DNA of 18,687 nt, taken from contig CAZZLH010000026.1 of the NCBI GenBank assembly GCA_964654815.1, forward strand, positions 1 to 18,687, given 5' to 3'. How positions within the stretch are numbered: position 1 is the stretch's first letter; the number at the start of each line of letters is the position of its first letter. A program made the translations under genes and the position numbers. Positions 14,865-18,687 of the stretch are shown in pieces. Under the pieces are notes generated by a model. It was not told the origin of the DNA. It did not search any database and was given only the letters and a program-made list of their open reading frames with translations. This stretch comes from ZLKRG08 sp964654815. GTDB lineage: Bacteria; Actinomycetota; Actinomycetes; Nanopelagicales; Nanopelagicaceae.

Positions 14865-14908
14865 AATTTGCTCAAATTGCCATAAATTGATTTGAATTGG
14901 CATTAATT
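14865..14908. repeat. AT-rich repeated AATTG elements upstream of the DHA2 exporter
   Basis: A perfect palindrome AATTTG-CT-CAAATT (14865-14878) overlaps the first of two direct repeats, AATTGCCATAAATT (14875-14888) and AATTGGCATTAATT (14895-14908), 12 of 14 bases identical and spaced 20 bp apart. TGCCA (14878-14882) and TGGCA (14898-14902) could also pair as a weak greA terminator. The arrangement resembles operator sites on one DNA face, but no regulator gene is adjacent. Confidence 0.4.
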
Positions 14909-14963
14909 TTCAGAAATTTCTCAAGAACATCAATTTAGATTAGTTAAATGTCCGTTGAAGGGT

Positions 14964-14969
14964 TAACCT
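14964..14969 (+). promoter_or_regulatory. Candidate -10 element of the DHA2 exporter gene
   Basis: TAACCT (TAnnnT) lies 7 nt before the ATG at 14977, again compatible with a leaderless message. No Shine-Dalgarno is visible. Confidence 0.4.
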
Positions 14970-14976
14970 ACTACTT

Positions 14977-16575
14977 ATGTCTCAAGATACACGTGTCGAA
15001 CATACGCATAAGGAAATTCTCGTAATTTTGGGTGGCCTGATGACCGGCATGTTGCTCGCTGCCTTGGATCAAACGATTGTCTCAACCGCACTCAAGAATA
15101 TTGTTGAAGAATTCAATGGATTAAATCATTACACCTGGGTTGTGACGGCCTATTTGTTGACTTCGACTGCAGCTACACCGCTCTACGGAAAGATCTCTGA
15201 TCTTTACGGACGTCGCATCGTCTTTCAATTCGCAATCGTCACCTTTTTGATTGGTTCAGCGCTTGCTGGCGCATCACAGAACATGACGCAACTAATTGCG
15301 ACCCGCGCGCTGCAGGGACTAGGCGCAGGTGGTTTGATGGCGCTGACTTTCGTAATCATTGGCGATATCGTGCCGCCTCGCGAACGCGGTCGCTATCAAG
15401 GATACTTTGGTGCAGTTTGGGGGCTCTCTTCGGTAGCAGGTCCGTTACTTGGTGGATATTTCTCGGACCACGCGCAAATCCTCGGAATCACCGGATGGCG
15501 CTGGATCTTTTACATAAATATTCCCTTTGGCATCCTATCTTTGGTCGTAACCTCGATAGTGCTTCATATTCCAAAAATTAAGCGCGAGCACTCGGTCGAC
15601 TACCTCGGCGCATTCCTGCTAGTCGCATCCGTAGTGCCCATTCTGCTTACGCTCTCGGTTTATGGTCCTGAACATGGCTGGGCCGATTTCCGCACCATCC
15701 TCTACTTGGTGATCGGAATATTCGTTGGTGTGCTCTTCTATTTCCAAGAGAAGCGCGCCACAGAGCCGATACTTCCGCTTCATTTATTTAAGAACCACAC
15801 CTTTAATTTAACTTCCATGCTGGGTGGCGTAATCGGTGCTGGCATGTTCGGCGCGATCGTTATGTTGCCGCTCTATTTGCAGGTAGTAAAAGGTGAATCT
15901 GCATCATCTGCCGGTATCAAGCTAATTCCGCTGATGGTGGGCATCCTGACGATGTCTATCTACAGCGGTAAGGCAATTACCAAGCACGGTCATTACAAGC
16001 GCTATCCAATCGCTGGTACAGCGTTAATGACGATTGGTCTGGTCTTGATGACTCAATTACAGATTGATACTCCATACTGGCAGATTGCAATCTATGCAGT
16101 TCTAGTCGGAATGGGACTTGGTCTATCTATGCAGACCATTGTGATCGCGCTACAGAATGCAGTTGAAATGCGAGATATGGGCGTTGCTACCTCGTCTAAC
16201 ACCTTCTTCCGCTCAATGGGAGCGGTTTTTGGCACCGCATTCTTCGGCTCGATTCTGACCAATCGACTTGGACATTACATGCAATCTGGTTTTGCTGATT
16301 TGGCCAAAACCAATCCGCAAGCAGTTTCTGGTTTTGATCCAGGCAAAATCGAAGCGATTACCAATAATTCGGCGCTAATCTCCAAGTTACCTGCTGAAAT
16401 ACAGACGACTGTATTGCAAGCGTTCGTTAATTCATTCCATGTGGTCTTTTATGCAGCAGCTCCGGTGACCTTCATTGGTCTCTTCTTAGCTTTCGCTTTG
16501 AAGGAGTTGCCACTTCGTACCAATGCAGATTATCGAAAGGCCAAGGAAGATGCTGCGGGAGAACAGCTCGGCTAA
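14977..16575 (+). CDS. MFS transporter, DHA2 family (EmrB/QacA type, 14 TM)
   Basis: 532 residues, fitting the 14-helix DHA2 drug:H+ antiporters. Visible are LAALDQTIVSTALKNI in TM1 (DHA2 motif D1), the motif A loop GKISDLYGRR between TM2 and TM3, RALQGLGAGG in TM4, the motif C-like GAVWGLSSVAGPLLGGYF in TM5, and GWRWIFYINIPFGI. Proteins of this type export lipophilic cations, antibiotics or other small molecules; the substrate cannot be inferred. A second exporter gene begins inside its last codons, implying co-expression. No TetR or MarR regulator gene lies alongside. Confidence 0.94.
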   Translation: MSQDTRVEHTHKEILVILGGLMTGMLLAALDQTIVSTALKNIVEEFNGLNHYTWVVTAYLLTSTAATPLYGKISDLYGRRIVFQFAIVTFLIGSALAGASQNMTQLIATRALQGLGAGGLMALTFVIIGDIVPPRERGRYQGYFGAVWGLSSVAGPLLGGYFSDHAQILGITGWRWIFYINIPFGILSLVVTSIVLHIPKIKREHSVDYLGAFLLVASVVPILLTLSVYGPEHGWADFRTILYLVIGIFVGVLFYFQEKRATEPILPLHLFKNHTFNLTSMLGGVIGAGMFGAIVMLPLYLQVVKGESASSAGIKLIPLMVGILTMSIYSGKAITKHGHYKRYPIAGTALMTIGLVLMTQLQIDTPYWQIAIYAVLVGMGLGLSMQTIVIALQNAVEMRDMGVATSSNTFFRSMGAVFGTAFFGSILTNRLGHYMQSGFADLAKTNPQAVSGFDPGKIEAITNNSALISKLPAEIQTTVLQAFVNSFHVVFYAAAPVTFIGLFLAFALKELPLRTNADYRKAKEDAAGEQLG

Positions 16576-17758
16576 AACCTGGCGGCTACTTCCAAGAGAG
16601 GTACAGACCCTTGTAATCGCCTCCTTCTTCGTAGCGATGGGCTATGGCGTGATTGTTCCCGCCATTCCTATCTACTCAAGATCTTTTGGAGTTAGCGCTG
16701 CAGCAGTTGGTTTGGTGGTCTCTGCCTTTGCCATAATGAGATTCGTCAGCCATCTCTTCTCGGGGCGAATGGTCAATACTTTTGGCGAGCGCTACGTCTT
16801 TACCTTTGGCGTTCTGATGGTCTCACTCTCCTCATTCCTCGCGGCAATCGCCCAGAACTACTGGCAATTATTGGCCTTTCGCACCGCTGGTGGTCTGGGC
16901 TCCTCGATGTTCTCAGTTGCGGCAAGTTCGGTGATCTTCAAATCAGTTGCTCCAGAACTTCGAGCTAGAGCAAATTCCATTTACAACGGTGGCTTCTTAA
17001 TTGGCGCAATCGCCGGGCCTGCAATTGGTGGGCTATTAATGGGAATCTCGCTTCGCACACCATTCTTTGTCTACTCAGTTGCGTTATTAATCAGTGGCTC
17101 AATCGCTTTCGCCTACTTAAATGCCAATCACTTAGAACCAGCTCCAAAAGGTGAGAGCTTCGAGGAGATGGGCATCAAAGATGCATTTCGAATACCAGCT
17201 TTTCGAATTGCTTTCATCACCTCATTTCTATTTGGTTGGGCGATTCTCGGTCCAAGACTTTCAATCATTCCGCTCTTTGTGGTCGAGGAGTTAAAGGGCA
17301 GCAATTCGACAGTTGGCTTGGTCTACACCGCCGCAGCCATGATCCAAGGCGCCTTTCTCTTGCGTGCCGGGCGGTTATCAGACCGAAGAGGGCGAAAGCT
17401 ATTGCTCCAATTGGGTTCGACAATCACTTGGGCGGGAATGGCGATGTTCTTATTCGCAGATCATGAATTCGTCTTCGTGATTGCGATGTTGGTGATTGGC
17501 TTTGGCACGGCATTTATGTCGATTACCCCATCAACCATCGTCGGCGATGTCATAACAGGTAAGAGCGGAAAGGTCATAGGAGTATTTCAAATGGCTGGCG
17601 ATGCCGGAATGATCGTCGGTCCCATCGTCTGCGGTTACTTGGCAGATATCTCCAGCTTTAGAACGGCATTTGCCGCCACGCTAGCGGTTTATTCAATAAC
17701 CGTATTTCTAGCGTGGCGGCTGCCTGAAACTTTAGTCGCGGCGGAGGATAGAAAGTAG
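16550..17758 (+). CDS. MFS transporter, DHA1-like (12 TM)
   Basis: About 402 residues from the ATG at 16550, which overlaps the preceding gene by 26 nt and has AAAGG 9 nt upstream. The frame is open to an ATG at 16523, but that start has no well-placed ribosome site. Twelve hydrophobic segments fit the DHA1 drug-efflux layout: TM1 ASFFVAMGYGVIVPAIPIYSR, FRTAGGLGSSMF in TM4, motif C-like IAGPAIGGLLMG in TM5, and a motif A-like loop GRLSDRRGRK between TM8 and TM9. Substrate unknown. Its 3' end overlaps the convergent YccA gene by 27 nt and contains a large hairpin. Confidence 0.92.
   Translation: MLRENSSAKTWRLLPREVQTLVIASFFVAMGYGVIVPAIPIYSRSFGVSAAAVGLVVSAFAIMRFVSHLFSGRMVNTFGERYVFTFGVLMVSLSSFLAAIAQNYWQLLAFRTAGGLGSSMFSVAASSVIFKSVAPELRARANSIYNGGFLIGAIAGPAIGGLLMGISLRTPFFVYSVALLISGSIAFAYLNANHLEPAPKGESFEEMGIKDAFRIPAFRIAFITSFLFGWAILGPRLSIIPLFVVEELKGSNSTVGLVYTAAAMIQGAFLLRAGRLSDRRGRKLLLQLGSTITWAGMAMFLFADHEFVFVIAMLVIGFGTAFMSITPSTIVGDVITGKSGKVIGVFQMAGDAGMIVGPIVCGYLADISSFRTAFAATLAVYSITVFLAWRLPETLVAAEDRK
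17672..17720. terminator. Large inverted repeat inside the exporter gene 3' end
   Basis: GCCGCCACGCTAG (17672-17684) is the exact reverse complement of 17708-17720 (13 bp). Directly inside, CGGTT (17685-17689) pairs with AACCG (17698-17702) around an 8-nt loop, leaving a 5-nt bulge (17703-17707). The result is an 18-bp bulged hairpin within codons for the last transmembrane segment, just ahead of the convergent gene end. A bidirectional transcription barrier is the simplest reading. Confidence 0.6.
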
Positions 17759-18550
17759 TCGCAATACCTCAAGGTATAGCCAGACTACTGACACCATCAT
17801 TCCAAAGCCAAGGCGCCAAGACTCTTCTTGTGGCACGCCCATAGCTACCGCCTTAGCTGCCTGATCGAAATCAATCGCTAAGAAGAATGTCGCAAGACCA
17901 ACACCGAAGACTGCAACTAGCGGCCCAAAGGTGCCATTGAAAATGAAGTTACCGCCAAAGATGTTGATAATTCCGAGTAACAAGTATCCAACAATCGCAC
18001 CCAGTGCAATCTTGGTAGCCCGTGGAGTAATGCGAATTCGGCCACTGCGGTAAGCAACCAAAACGCCTGCAAAGGCAACTACCGTTGCTAGAACTGCTTG
18101 GCTGACAATTCCTGGATAGACCGTCTCGTACATACTTGAGATCGTGCCAAGCACAATGCCTTGCAGCGCCGCGTAAGTGACGATTAAAGCTGGACGAACT
18201 TTACGAGAGAAGCTAATTACTAAACTTAAAACTAGCGCAGCTACAAAACTGCCCAGCAGAATTACGCCACCAAGTGAAACGCTCCATGCGATTGCACCAG
18301 TGATAACCAAAACTGAAAATAGAATCGCGGTACGAGTCACTACATCATCCATAGTGATGCGACCGGTGCGCATCGATGATGCAGCCGGTGCGTTATATAA
18401 ATCTTCTAGTGGCTTGCTATCTACTTTGCCTTCGTTAGCGTCGTAACTTGTGCTGTATCCGGTGGTGCCAACATTTCCGGAATTTCCCATAGATGCATAG
18501 CCGCGGCCACCCTGGCCATAGCGATTAAGGATCGGGTTACTGCTCTCCAT
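17732..18550 (-). CDS. Bax inhibitor-1/YccA-family membrane protein
   Basis: 272 residues. A polar Gly/Ser/Asn/Tyr-rich N-terminal region (about 1-62) precedes seven predicted transmembrane helices (about 72-265), as in actinobacterial BI-1/YccA proteins. Family features include MTMDDVV-like RITMDDVVTRT, QGIVLGTISSMYE, IFGGNFIFNG and the C-terminal WRLGFGMMVSVVWLYLEVLRLLSIL. Bacterial members are proposed calcium-leak channels or protease modulators; the role here is unknown. ATG at 18550 is preceded by GGGAG and AAGG, among the clearest Shine-Dalgarno signals in the window, so this message has a leader. Its 3' end overlaps the opposing exporter gene by 27 nt. Confidence 0.93.
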   Translation of the reverse strand: MESSNPILNRYGQGGRGYASMGNSGNVGTTGYSTSYDANEGKVDSKPLEDLYNAPAASSMRTGRITMDDVVTRTAILFSVLVITGAIAWSVSLGGVILLGSFVAALVLSLVISFSRKVRPALIVTYAALQGIVLGTISSMYETVYPGIVSQAVLATVVAFAGVLVAYRSGRIRITPRATKIALGAIVGYLLLGIINIFGGNFIFNGTFGPLVAVFGVGLATFFLAIDFDQAAKAVAMGVPQEESWRLGFGMMVSVVWLYLEVLRLLSILRRD

Positions 18551-18563
18551 TGCCTTATCTCCC

Positions 18564-18588
18564 GTCGAGATTGACTGTTTGCCTCGAC
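18564..18588 (-). promoter_or_regulatory. Inverted repeat in the yccA 5' region
   Basis: GTCGAG (18564-18569) and CTCGAC (18583-18588) are inverted 6-mers 19 bp apart, 14 nt upstream of the yccA start. They could be an operator or a leader hairpin. No convincing -35/-10 pair was identified in the gap. Confidence 0.25.
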
Positions 18589-18595
18589 AATCAGG

Positions 18596-18616
18596 AAAAA
18601 CGCCCTATCTGGGTCG
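18596..18616 (-). terminator. Intrinsic terminator of the UAA-anticodon tRNA
   Basis: On the minus strand CGACCC (18616-18611), loop AGATA and GGGCG form a 5-bp stem with one bulged A, followed directly by TTTTT (18600-18596). It lies 17 nt after the tRNA 3' end and ahead of yccA, so the two genes are probably separate transcripts. Confidence 0.6.
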
Positions 18617-18633
18617 CTTATTCCATACTTCCG

Positions 18634-18687
18634 TGCCCTTGGTGGGGGTCGAACCCACACTGGAAGGATTTTAAGTCCTCTGCCTCT
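18634..18687 (-). tRNA. tRNA with anticodon UAA (Leu codon UUA), 5' end cut off, short variable loop
   Basis: On the minus strand the anticodon stem GAGGA/TCCTT encloses CTTAAAA, giving anticodon TAA. The T arm is GTGGG-TTCGACC-CCCAC. The acceptor 3' strand is CAAGGGC with discriminator A, and CCA is not encoded. Only 5 nt (CCAGT) lie between anticodon stem and T stem, whereas bacterial tRNA-Leu normally has a long variable arm. The visible D-arm end (AGAGGCA) is similar to tRNA-Leu. The 5' half lies beyond the window, so the identity is by anticodon only. Confidence 0.75.

Noticed and set aside
16523..16549. Earlier ATG for the second exporter at 16523
   Set aside because: The purine-rich site (AAGGAG at 16501) is 16 nt away, too far, whereas ATG 16550 has AAAGG at 9 nt.
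1..18687. Mobile elements, prophage remains or CRISPR arrays
   Set aside because: No transposase or integrase-like protein, no spaced identical repeats, and the tRNA genes at both ends have no visible attachment-site duplication inside the window.

Overview
The window looks like a core chromosomal segment of a small-genome, moderate-GC (roughly 45-50%, by eye) actinobacterium. Evidence includes the actinobacterial families DUF4307, DUF3817, a DUF6542-like protein and a PIN-PhoH (PhoH2) protein, an actinobacterial-type GreA, a tRNA without an encoded CCA, very tight gene packing with ATGA overlaps, and several start codons only 6-7 nt after a -10-like hexamer. A freshwater acI-type (Nanopelagicales) genome would fit, but that placement is an inference. 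I see no prophage, insertion sequence, CRISPR array or obvious genomic island.

Layout. 1-1077: a partial tRNA-Thr(GGU), a hairpin and an MDR-family quinone oxidoreductase. 1074-4044: ychF, typA and the oxidoreductase form a minus-strand operon with overlapping ends. 4096-5628: rmuC and a small DUF6542-like membrane protein on the plus strand. 5632-6612: ispH (minus), divergent from xseA-xseB-fumarase (6640-9638, plus). 9675-13962: a minus-strand block of a transglycosylase-like exported protein with a long, possibly structured leader, phoH2, an isoprenyl transferase, a DUF3817 protein, SURF1 and an unrecognised 43-residue membrane protein. 13981-14855: DUF4307 and greA (plus). 14977-17758: two overlapping MFS exporter genes, of 14-TM and 12-TM types. 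17732-18550: a Bax inhibitor-1/YccA protein converging on the second exporter with a 27-nt overlap. 18634-18687: the 3' part of a tRNA with anticodon UAA.

From memory, ychF, DUF6542, ispH, xseA, xseB, fumarase, phoH2, isoprenyl transferase, DUF4307 and greA match the order and relative strands of the Mycobacterium tuberculosis interval Rv1112 to Rv1080c in condensed form. This supports most calls and marks the segment as ancestral housekeeping DNA. The genes serve translation quality and ribosome assembly (ychF, typA), DNA repair (rmuC, xseAB), isoprenoid and cell-wall carrier synthesis (ispH, isoprenyl transferase), the TCA cycle (fumarase), cytochrome oxidase assembly (SURF1), RNA metabolism (phoH2, greA) and efflux.

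No new multi-gene system is evident. The items most worth a second look are the UAA-anticodon tRNA with a 5-nt variable loop, the large hairpin inside the 3' end of the second exporter gene, the unannotated 43-aa membrane protein, the possible structured leader of the transglycosylase gene, and the ambiguous phoH2 start with an overlapping out-of-frame ORF.
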